64,000 bases of DNA from Dipteris shenzhenensis (taxonomy: Eukaryota; Polypodiophyta; Polypodiopsida; Gleicheniales). The notes beneath the pieces are model-generated. The model worked only from the letters and a program-made list of their open reading frames with translations, was not told the origin of the DNA and did not search any database. The translations under genes were made by a program, and so were the position numbers. The stretch is from NCBI GenBank assembly GCA_047967505.1, contig CM106541.1; one strand, 5' to 3'. Positions 55,085 to 64,000 of this stretch are shown piece by piece (within the stretch, counting starts at the first letter, position 1; the number at the start of each line of letters is the position of its first letter).

Positions 55085-58000
55085 CCATCGCGCGGCGCTT
55101 TCTTTATCCTCTTCTCTAATCTCTTCAATAAGCAAGCCAATCTCTCCTCCCACCTATTTTCGACGACCTCCCACCTATTTCCGACAACCTCCCACTCTAT
55201 TCTCCACTCCTCACCCTTCTCCTAGCTCTTGTACTCCCTCTCTACCCTTTTCCCTCTTTGGTTTCTTGAAAGGAAGTTCTTCAAGAGGTGAGTTTGTTTC
55301 AACAATGTAGGTTGTTTGTTTGTTAGCTTTAGTTTTGTGAGTGCTTCTCCTTGTATTGCTAAACCTGTAAACTAGTTTTCATGCTTGTTTTCAAAGGATT
55401 GAAACAAAAAAAAAGATTTCAAGAAATAAAGAAGACTCACCTCTTTTTTCTGTATTTCTCTTCCTTCTCTTTCTCCTTGTCTCCTCAATCTCCTCCTTTC
55501 CTTGTCACCTCAATCTCCTCCTTTCAAGAAGTTACTTTTGTAATCTCCTCCTTCCTCTAACATCTTATTTGAAAAATGGTTTGTTTCCTCTCTTTTGTAG
55601 GGCCAATCCACAACATCGAGCGGGACGTACTGTTTCAAGTAAGTGCTTCCTTTTTTTTCCATTTATTATTTTTGTTATTTGCATTGGCCTGCAGCTAGCG
55701 CCTTAAGGGCTAGCTATAATGATGGGTGTAGGAACCCTCTCTTCCCCTTAATCTCTTTCCTTCTTCCCTCCTTCAATCTATTTCCTCCTCTTTTTCCCTC
55801 TTTCCTTTTCCTCTTCTTCTCTCTTTCTTTCCCTCTTTTTCCCTCTTTCCTTTCCCTCTTCTTCTCTCTTTCCCTGTTCTCTTGCTTATGCTTATGCATG
55901 AGACATATGCTCATGCTTATGCTTATGCATGAGCATAAGAGAAGTATACATATGCTCATGCATAAGCATGAGCATATGTCTCTTTCCCCCTTCTCTCTTT
56001 CCTTTCCCTCTTATTCTCTATTTCTCCCTTCTCTTATGCTCATGCATAAGCATAAGCATGAGCTTATGCTTATGCTTATGCTTAAGCATAAGCATGAGCA
56101 TAAGAAAATGAGACATATGCTCATGCTTATGCTTATGCATGAGCATAAGCGAAGTAGACATATGCTCATGCATAAGCATGAGCATATGTCTCTTTTTTCC
56201 CCCTTCTCTCTTTCCTTTCCCTCTTATTCTCTATTTCCGCATAAGCTCATGCTCATGCTCATGCTTATGCACATGCTTATGCTTATGCTTAAGCATAAGC
56301 ATGAGCATAAGAAAATGAGACATATGCTCATGCTTACGCTTATGCATAAGCATAAGCGGAGTAGACATATGCTCATGCATAAGCATGAGCATATGTCTCT
56401 TTTTTCCCCCTTCTCTTATTGTCTCTTTCCCCCTTCTCTCTTTCCTTTCCCTCTTATTCTCTATTTCTGCATAAGCTTATGCTCATGCATAAGCATAAGC
56501 ATGAGCATATTTCTGCTTAAGCTCATGCTTATGCTCATGCATAAGCATAAGCATGAGCATATTTCTGCTTAAGCTCATGCTTATGCTTATGCATAAGCAT
56601 GAGCATAAGAAAATGAGACATATGCTCATGCTTATGCTTATGCATGAGCATAAGCGGAGTAGACATATGCTCATGCATAAGCATGAGCATATGTCTCTTT
56701 TTTCCCCCTTCTCTTATTCTCTCTTTCCCCCTTCTCTCTTTCCTTTCCCTCTTATTCTCTATTTCCGCATAAGCTCATGCTCATGCATAAGCATAAGCAT
56801 GAGCATAAGAAAATGAGACATATGCTCATGCTTATGCTTATGCATGAGCATAAGCGAAGTAGACATATGCTCATGCATAAGCATGAGCATATGTCTCTTT
56901 TTTCCCCCTTCTCTTATTCTCTCTTTCCCCCTTCTCTCTTTCCTTTCCCTCTTTCCTTTGCCTCTTATTCTCTATTTCCCCCTTCTCTTATGCTCATGCA
57001 TAAGCATAAGCATGAGCTTATGCTTATGCTTATGCTTAAGCATAAGCATGAGTATAAGAAAATGAGACATATGCTCATGCATGAGCATAAGAGCATATGT
57101 CTCTTTTTTCCCCTTCTCTTATTCTCTTATTTCCCTTGTCTCTTTCTCTCCCTCTTTTTTCCCTCTTCTCTTATGCTCTTCTCTCATTTCCCTCTTCTCT
57201 TATGCTCTTCTCTTATGCTCTTTTTTCCCCCTTCTCTTATGCTCTTCTCTCATTTCCCTCTTCATTTATGCTCTTCTCTCATTTCCCTTTTCTCTTCCCT
57301 CTTCTTTAGATTCCTCTTCTCTTCCTCTTCTTCTCTCTTTCCCCCTTCTCTTATGCTCATGCATAAACATAAGCATGAGCATAAGAATGCTTATGCTTAT
57401 GCATGAGCATAAGAGATTCCTCTTCTCTTATGCTCTTCTCTATTTCCCCCTTCTCTCTTCCTCTTCTTCTCTTCCTCTTCTTCTCTCTTTCCCCCTTCTC
57501 TTATGCTCATGCATAAACATAAGCATAAGCATAAGAATGCTTATGCTTATGCATGAGCATAAGAGATTCCTCTTCTCTTATGCTCTTCTCTCTTCTCCTC
57601 TCTTCCCCTCTTCTTTCTCTCTTCTTTCTCTCTTCTTCCTCTTCTCTCCCTCTTCTTCCTCTTCTTCCTCTTCCTTTCCCTCTTCTCTCCTCTTCTTTCC
57701 CTCTTTCCTTTCCCTCTTCTTCCTCTTCTCCTCCCCCTTCTCTTTTCCCTCTTCTCTCCCTCTTCTTCAGATTCCTCTTCCTCTTCTTCCTCTTCCTCTT
57801 CCTCTTCTTCCTCTTCTCTCCCTCTTTGCCTATGCCTATGCTTATGTTTGTTTTTTTGTTTTTTGTTTTCGTGTTTGTGTCTATGTTAGACATGGGATCA
57901 CGTCGCTCATCCGACGAGTACGGACAGCCTCGCAGGAGAAGAGCTCATGATCTTTATGCTCCAGAGGACTTTGATTCCTCTCAGGTGACTACCCCGAGGA

Positions 58001-59454
58001 CTACCCCTAGTCCGAATCCTCTCGGACCTAGCACTACGACTACCCTTGGTCCGACTCCTCTTCCATGTAGCACTGCGACTACCCCTCGGGGAACTCCTTT
58101 GCTAGCCATGCATGGCTTTTTCGGGAGTCCCGACGAGTTTTTAGCATAGATGAGCGATGAGGAGGCAGCGAGATTCATCTCTCTGCTATCTCAGAGGACC
58201 TCAGCAATTCCCTCCCCTACACCGACGGCTAGACATACTGCCCAGCCATCCCCTCATGCCCCTTCGACCGAGGGGTCATCACCTACACATGTCTCTCGTA
58301 AGGGAAGGAAGAGTAGGAAGGACAGCTTATGTTGTGCTGACTCGGGAGATGTAGACGAGTCAGCACACTCATGTCCCTATAGGTTTCCACTTGGTCCGGA
58401 GACATAGTATCAGTCAGGTCCCTTTCCCTCTCCTACTCCCATTGCTACTCCTCACTCCGGAAGCGCTCACGTAGCTTCCACTCCTTCTGACTCTGCTACC
58501 GTGAGTCCTCCTTACTCATCAGGGGATCTCTCCTATCAAATCAGAGCTGCTGGAGAGATAATAGAAGATAGAAAGGGCAAAGCAGTGATGGCCACCATGA
58601 GGAGGTTGATGAGCCATCACTTCAAGAGCGGCATTGCTACCGATTGGCGGTATCAAGATGGCCAAAAGAAGCAGGCGGTCATCGATGAGTTAAAACAAAA
58701 ATACCCTAACCCACCAAATTGGGAGTTTAATGAGGATTATATGCGAGAGCGCATGGGTTTGGTCTTGAAGCATCGTAGATCAACCTTCCGTACGTCCATC
58801 ACAAAGGGGTTGGCTAAACCCAGCTGGGCAGACAAAGCTGATTGAAAGTTCTTCAAGAAGCAAAATAGGGACAATCCCGAATTGTTCGAGGGTCAGAGGA
58901 GGGCTGCAAAGAGACAGTTGGACGTCGTAGGTACTTCGCACTTTGGTGCAGGCGGACGGTTGGCATTCGAGGCAACCGTGGTAAGTCTACTTCTTCTCAT
59001 TTAATGTATTGTTCTATTTGTTTTACTACATATTACATGCACTTTAACTAACTCTAACTCTCGTAAATTGGATCCACAGCAAGCTACGATGGGTCATCTT
59101 CCTACAAATGCAGAGTCGCGATGCGCATTTTGGATAGGAACAAAGTCGTGGTTTATTGAGCAAGAGGCAATGGGAGCGACGATCGATTGGGCTGAGGTGG
59201 CTGCTCGCACGGTATAAGTTTACTCCTTCTTGTAATCTCACTTTTTAAATTGTTTTATTCTTTAAGTTCCAATCTAATTTTTGATCTATATGGTTCACTC
59301 TTAGGGTCAAAGCTCAAGCGTCCCATCATCGGAGGCGAGCGATCAACAGGGCCAGGGATCAGATGCACGTGACGAGGATGAGGGAGAAGACGCAGCTGAT
59401 GAGGACCAAGGAATAGTCCAATAAGACGAGGACGATTCGGATTCGGATGAGTAG
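55085..59454 (+). pseudogene. CACTA second gene (TnpA-like), with in-frame nonsense codons
   Basis: Inferred exons: leader to 55287 (donor GTGAGT), 55601-55638 (donor GTAAGT), 57890-58980 with ATG at 57892, 59080-59211, and 59305-59454. The protein starts MGSRRSSDEYGQPRRRRAHD with a Ser/Pro/Thr-rich region. It then has the plant transposase domain RRSTFRTSITKGLAKPSWAD, KFFKKQNRDNPELFEGQRRA and GTSHFGAGGRLAF, then NAESRCAFWIGTKSWFIEQE, and ends in an acidic tail. Codons TAG 58147, TAG 58405, TGA 58843 and TAA about 59424 interrupt it, but no frameshift is needed. Confidence 0.7.
55639..57889 (+). repeat. Hairpin array: CATAAG/CATGAG hexamer palindromes with pyrimidine spacers
   Basis: The inferred intron 2 of the CACTA second gene. 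From about 55880 to 57570 blocks of ATGCTT, ATGCTC, CATAAG and CATGAG words alternate with C/T-rich spacers (TTTCCCCCTTCTC-type). At least five blocks contain an inverted repeat with 14-16-bp perfect arms (AGACATATGCTCATGC) and an ATAA loop, near 55948, 56158, 56364, 56663 and 56863. Bases 57580-57830 are pure pyrimidine (CTTCCTCTT). Long frames on both strands here (runs of Met-Leu-Met-His) are by-products. Confidence 0.9.
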
Positions 59455-59483
59455 TAGTGGTAGTAGCATTTTCTTCACCTTGT

Positions 59484-59656
59484 ATGCCATTTTGTATATC
59501 CGCTCGTTCGAGCAATTTTGTATCGCCCTTTCGAAAGGGTAATTTTGTTACAAACAATGTTATATATGTCCAACATGTATATGCTTTTGTTGCTCGATCA
59601 TTTCATTTGAGCAATTTTGTATCACCCTTTTCGCAAGGGAAATTTTGTTATAAAAA
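59484..59656 (+). repeat. Duplicated 3' UTR segment with palindromes
   Basis: Two copies of GAGCAATTTTGTATCRCCCTTT, split as GAGCAATTTTGTATC then CCCTTT, each followed by an AAGGG arm and AATTTTGTTA. The first copy has a perfect CCCTTTCGAAAGGG palindrome. It probably marks the transcript end of the CACTA second gene. Confidence 0.6.
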
Positions 59657-59664
59657 AAATTATG

Positions 59665-61632
59665 AAAAAAATTAGAAGGAAATTAATGTGAAGGATTATG
59701 CAATGAAATTTAAAGTGGAGGATAATGTGAAGTATAAATTGACAGATAAAAGATTTGAGAAGGGGAAGGGGGTGGGGGGGGGGATTTTAGATTAAATAGG
59801 CTAGGGAGTAATAGGTTAAAAACCATAAGATTTGAGCAATTAAAAAATAAAAAGGAAGGGGAGATTTAATAAACATAATGAAAGAAAGGGAATAGAGGGG
59901 GGGGGGGTGTCAATGAACATAATGTAAGAAAGGGGAGGGAGAAAGAAGGTAAATTTATGGAAATAGAGAGGGGAGGGAAAATGAAGGTAAGGGAAAATAT
60001 ATATCTATAAAGAGAGGGAAGGGGGGGGGAGCAAGAGGGTAAAAATATAGAGCACGAGGAGGGAAATAAATATATGGAATGAGCGAAGGAAACTTTAAAA
60101 GGGGGACCTTAATAAACTGATAGGTAGAGGAGGAAAAAGAATAAATAAAGGGGGGGTGAGAGCGTGAGGTAAAAATAAATGAAAGAGGGGGAGGAGGGTG
60201 GGAGGAGTACTAATAATGAAAACCTAAGAGTCCATGTCGCAATGAAGAGGCGGTGCAAAGAAACTTAGTAGAAGGAATGGTGCACGAGAGCCGAGACGCA
60301 AGCTGTAGTAAAGAGGAGAGGCATTCTAGTTGAAGCATGACGAGAGAGGAGGGAGAGGAGAAAAGAGGAAAATAACGACCTTGATGACTTAAAGGTCCTA
60401 TGTGCAACCATCCAAAGTTGCATCGAAAAGTGTGTGTGTGTAGTAGACATTTACAACACCCCTTTCCATAGTGAAAAGTAGACAAATTTGGAGTAGGAAA
60501 GAGAAATGTTTAAAAGATAAACTTTGCAATAAACATCCACAAAAAAATGAAGTAGCATCATTAAAGGATGAACAATTTTTTCAAAAGAGAAAAAGTGAGT
60601 AGTAGAGCTTTGATAAGTTGTTGGCAACATCACTTTTATTGAAGAAGGGAGTCTACCTACCTGCCACCATCCAACAAGAAAAATGATAAGAACCATATTT
60701 TAACTTAGTTGGGAAGATAAGTGTCATAGACACCCCTCCCTTGTTATCGGGATAACAATAAAAAATAGTTGCACATGCTAAAGACTTATAAAGCAAATTT
60801 TTGACATTGCACTTTTGAGTGTAATAAATAGTTGGTGTGAAGATAGTAGGTAGAAATTATTAATGTATGTAGGTGTCAGAGGTAGAGAAGTGGAGAACTT
60901 AATAAATAGGGTAAATTTATGCAAAATTTTGGAAAGAAATTGTGAAAAAAATTGGAAGGGAATAAATGTGAAGGATTATGCAATGAAATTTAAAGTGGAG
61001 GATAATGTGAAGTATAAATTGATAGATAAAAGATTAAAGAAGGGGAAGGGGGTGGGGGGAAAGTTAGATTAAATAGGCTAGGGAGTAATAGGCTAAAAAT
61101 TCATAAGATTTGAGCAATTGAAAAATAAAAAGGAGGGGAGATTTAATAAACATAATGAAAGAAAGGGAATAGACCGGGGGGGGGGGGGGGGGTTTCAATG
61201 AGCATAATGTAAGAGAGGGGAGGGAGAAAGAAGGTAAATTTATGGAAATAGAGAGGGGAGGGAAAAAGAAGGTAAGCGAAAATATATATCTATAAAGAGA
61301 GGGAGGGGGGAAGCAAGAGGGTAAAAATATAGAGCACGAGGAGGGGATAAATATATGGAAGGAGGGAAGGAAACTTGGAAAGGGGGACCTTAATAAACTG
61401 ATAGGCAGAGGAGGAAAAAGAATAAATAAAAGGGGGGGGTGAGAACGTGAGGTAAAAATAAATGAAAGAGGGGGAGGGGGGTGGGAGGAGTACTAATAAT
61501 GAAAACTTGAGAGTCCATGTCGTAACGAAGAGGTGGTGCGAAAAAACTCAGTGGAAGGAATGGTGCATGGGGGCCAAGATGCAAGATGTAGTAAAGAGGA
61601 GAGGCATTCTAGTCGAAGCACGGTGGGAGAGG
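59665..61632. repeat. Large direct duplication, two 680-700-bp arms
   Basis: Bases 59665-60345 and 60938-61632 align throughout (GTGAAGGATTATGCAATGAA, then GATAATGTGAAGTATAAATT, GGACCTTAATAAACTGATAG, GAGAGGCATTCTAGT), offset about 1278 bp, with similar poly-G runs. The 590 bp between them (60346-60937) is AT-rich and non-coding. This could be a tandem duplication or the two LTRs of a small non-autonomous element. Confidence 0.8.
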
Positions 61633-61985
61633 AGGTCCATTGTGGAGCAGTCAGCACAATCTCGAGCATTAGCGAGAGGGTATTTATGGAGAGAGGATCT
61701 CTACAGTGAGTAGGGAGTAGGGGCACACAGGTGCGACACTGTGTAGGGGGCATGGGTAGGATAGTAGTAGGGGTGCACAGGTGAGGCAGAGCGTAGGGGC
61801 TAGAGGAGCTAAGAGTGGGGGTAGTAAGTAGTGAGTGAAGGGAAGGGGTTAATATATAGGGAAGGAATAGGCTAGATGGGGGAGTCAGGGAGGTGAGCAC
61901 TTAGGAGCCTGAGGAAGTGAAAGCAGGAAGGATGGTGGGGGCACATTTCGAGGTACACAGACCACGACGCGAGGTGCAAAGTTCA
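61633..61985. other. G-rich unassigned sequence
   Basis: GGGGCACACAGGTG recurs at about 61710, 61770 and nearby, a weak 50-60-bp tandem pattern. No gene recognised. Confidence 0.4.
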
Positions 61986-61989
61986 AACA

Positions 61990-62640
61990 AGGCGACGTGC
62001 ACAGGGATTTGGGGGGGTTTAGATTGTAATAATTAGGGAGGAGTAGGGGGAATAGAGGAAGATTAGGGGAAAGTAGGAAAAAACAGGGGAGGATTAGGGG
62101 AAGATCAGGGAGGATAGGAGGAATTTAAAATTGGGAGAATAGGAGAAATAGGGGAAACTAGGGGAGAATAGGGAAATTAGGGGAGAATAGGGGAACTTAG
62201 GAAAAAAAGGGGTTTAGGGAAAAATAGGAGAATTAAGCTTGGGAAAGGAAATTTAAGTTAATTAAAAATAGTAAGAAGAAAAAATTAGGATAGTAGGTTG
62301 GGGGAGGGGGAACTTGGAAGGGGGAGAAATGGAACAAAAGGGAAAATAGAAGAAAATAGGGGAACGAAGGAAAAATAGGGGGATATAAGTGAAATATAGG
62401 GAAAATAGGGGGAAAAGGGTTTGGGGAAAAAGGGGGAATTTTTTAAAAAGAAAAACGAGGGGAAGAGGGGAAGGTAGGGAAAATTAGGGGAAGATAGGGG
62501 AGAATAGGGAAATTTAGAGGAGATTAGGGAAATTAGATAAGGGAAAAGTAGAGAGAAAAAATGGGGGAATTCGGGGACAATAGGGGAAAGGGAGGGGGGG
62601 GAGGTTAGAGGAAAAAATGTAAAGTAACTATAAATGAGAA
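61990..62640 (+). repeat. Purine-only tract with AGGGGAAA words
   Basis: About 650 bp in which nearly every base is A or G apart from scattered T. Words such as TAGGGGA, GGGGAAAATAG and GGAGAATAGGG recur without fixed period. Confidence 0.85.
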
Positions 62641-62653
62641 AATAAATAGGAAG

Positions 62654-62703
62654 TGTGTGTGTGTGTGTGCATGTGAGCGTGCACGTGCACACACACACAC
62701 ACA
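62654..62703. repeat. (GT)n-(AC)n inverted microsatellite
   Basis: A GT run, then GCATGTGAGCGTGCACGTGC, then an AC run; the two runs are mutually complementary and could fold back. Confidence 0.8.
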
Positions 62704-62859
62704 TACATGGATCATTGATCAAATGCTTATCAAGGTCAAAATAGGAGAAGCAGAGGCCTTTGTACTTTCTCACCAGTATGACAAAGCTATCTCGTTGCTC
62801 TTTTTCTCTTTCTCTTTGTGGTAGACGCTTGGGCTACTTTCTACGTTCTTAGGCCAGCA

Positions 62860-63990
62860 AACCTCATTGGCTTGTGGCTCTCGATTTGTTAGGAGGAATT
62901 ATGGACTCAAAGTTTGCAGATAATGCAACACTCTTTGTGGAGGGCACAACACAAGCCCTAGAGGGAGTTCGGGGAACAAGAGGTCTTGAATTGGAGAGTT
63001 GCGCTCAGCTTCTGGTGGATTCCATGTGGGCAGATGATAGGTATTTAGATTGCCAGGCCAGGTGGGCAACATTGACACTTCAATAGAGCAACAGATTGCT
63101 TACATGCTTGAGAGTGTGCAATGCAAGCTTTTGTACTAGAGTTTGAACAAAATCTTGCTCATAGGTAGGGCCCTCATGGCCAACTAGGTCCCTCCTAAAT
63201 GCTATGACATGGTACATAGCCTCATGCTAGTGTTTTCATGCTAGTGTTTTCATAGAGTTTGCGTGGGACAGCTCAAGTGCCTAGTGTGTGATTTCTTGTG
63301 GGTGGGTTTGGATGGCATGAGGAATACTAGAGTTAGGGCTGCTTACATTAGGTGGGGAGGACATGGCATCCTTGATCTCAAGATATACAGCGTAGCCTTT
63401 TTGGGCAAGCTAGTGGTACATGGTCTTACCACAAGCTCCAAGCCCTGGAAGCTCTTGACTCAACAAGAGCTTCTCATGAACACACCCCACATAGGAGGAT
63501 AGTGGTAGCAATCTCACAAGTGGATCTTTTTAGAGGGCTTCCCTCACAAGAAAGGGCTCCCCCCTGATGAGGAGTCTTCGTATTATATGGCAATGTTTGT
63601 TTAGAGGGCTCATTTGGGCCAACCTATGGTTCCATGAGGAGGTTGAGCCACAACCCCTTATTTGGCATCTAGAGATTCATGATCAGGAACTTGTTGGGGT
63701 CGAGGAGCATTGGAAGGACACAATGGTATAGTGGCATAGTAGGATTTTAGGGCATGGAGCTGCCTTCCGGTAGAGGTAGGGGCATGAGTACAACACTCTC
63801 TCATCTTAGGGGGGTAAGCACTTGAGTGATGGAGATTGATGCTATGATCCTAGAGTCTTGCTGGGAGGGGCTACATAGAGCCTTGGTCCCCCCATGATGG
63901 TATGGGCACTTTTATAGGACAGGAGTACCCATCCTTTTGTAGATCTCCCCCACATCTTATCCTTCCAAATTGTATACAATAGTGAGGCTT
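62860..63990 (+). pseudogene. LINE reverse transcriptase remnant of a different plant family
   Basis: Reads MDSKFADNATLFVEGTTQAL, the RT palm with FADN where FADD is expected. Downstream it reads LKCLVCDFLWVGLDG and IRWGGHGILDLKIYSVAFLG, KLVVHGLTTSSKPWK, the C-terminal block of L1-like plant RT proteins. Stops are frequent. It runs to the window end and differs from families A and B. Confidence 0.7.
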
Positions 63991-64000
63991 GGAGGCCTTC

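Larger units (their letters stand above)
51404..59660. mobile_element. CACTA (En/Spm-type) DNA transposon, decayed, right end not found
   Basis: The left end starts CACTACTACACACGG at 51404, followed by subterminal repeats with a GTCGCTATATAGCGAC palindrome. It carries a minus-strand TnpD-like transposase (51790-54877) and a plus-strand second gene (55085-59454), transcribed divergently from a shared region around 54.9-55.1 kb. The right terminal inverted repeat was not found; the recognisable part ends in the second gene's 3' UTR. Confidence 0.75.

Noticed and set aside
55880-57570. CRISPR-like array
   Set aside because: Repeats are interleaved palindromic hexamers with low-complexity spacers in a plant transposon, without unique spacers or cas genes.
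55643-57950. Long frames encoding Met-Leu-Met-His-Lys-His repeats
   Set aside because: They follow from hexameric CATAAG/CATGAG DNA repeats, exist on both strands and lie in an inferred intron; not treated as proteins.
59446-59458. GATGAGTAGTAGTG as the CACTA right terminal inverted repeat
   Set aside because: It matches the inverse of CACTACTACACAC at 11 of 13 positions, but it overlaps the stop codon of the second gene, lacks subterminal palindromes and has no matching 3-bp target duplication.

Overview
The window reads as nuclear DNA of a land plant with long, transposon-filled introns. I infer a large-genome seedless vascular plant such as a fern, but the sequence does not prove the lineage. 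One host gene is recognisable: a phage-type (T7-like) organellar RNA polymerase of the plant RPOT family. It runs on the minus strand from a start codon at 43751 to at least 1011. Its last exon or exons, with the third catalytic aspartate, lie beyond base 1. I assembled 17 exons (936 codons) by homology to the family plus GT/AG sites; every junction keeps the reading frame.

The RPOT introns are either tiny (about 80-130 bp) or huge. Intron 8 (4235-15473) holds a head-to-tail stack of plus-strand LINEs, each starting at the end of the previous element's pyrimidine microsatellite, then a Ty3 integrase remnant and a short dispersed retroposon (repeat R). Intron 4 (17673-22126) holds a LINE endonuclease piece, a copia LTR with RT-RNase H remnant, and a 1.1-kb tandem duplication. 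Intron 1 (22744-42884) holds a minus-strand Ty3 gag element with LTR and primer binding site, copia elements on both strands, a 190-bp tandem array, two pyrimidine-rich blocks, LINE copies including one with an intact YADD motif, and a LINE ORF1 of a second type.

Upstream of RPOT come a triplicated 5' flank (43928-44720), about 2.5 kb of unrecognised sequence, an RNase H / zinc-knuckle reading frame (47225-48015), a Ty3 gag-protease-RT fragment (48243-50435), and a large decayed CACTA transposon (from 51404 to about 59.66 kb). The CACTA element has a minus-strand TnpD-like transposase and a divergent plus-strand second gene. A palindromic subterminal repeat occurs both at the left end and in the shared promoter, and intron 2 of the second gene is built of long perfect hairpins. 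The right edge carries a 650-700-bp direct duplication, a purine-only tract and another LINE RT remnant.

The observations most worth following are the covarying 3' stem-loop shared by two LINE families, their apparent insertion into TC microsatellites, the hairpin array inside the CACTA intron, the CACTA palindromes in a central divergent promoter, and repeat R with a 20-bp target duplication. No rRNA, tRNA or CRISPR was recognised.
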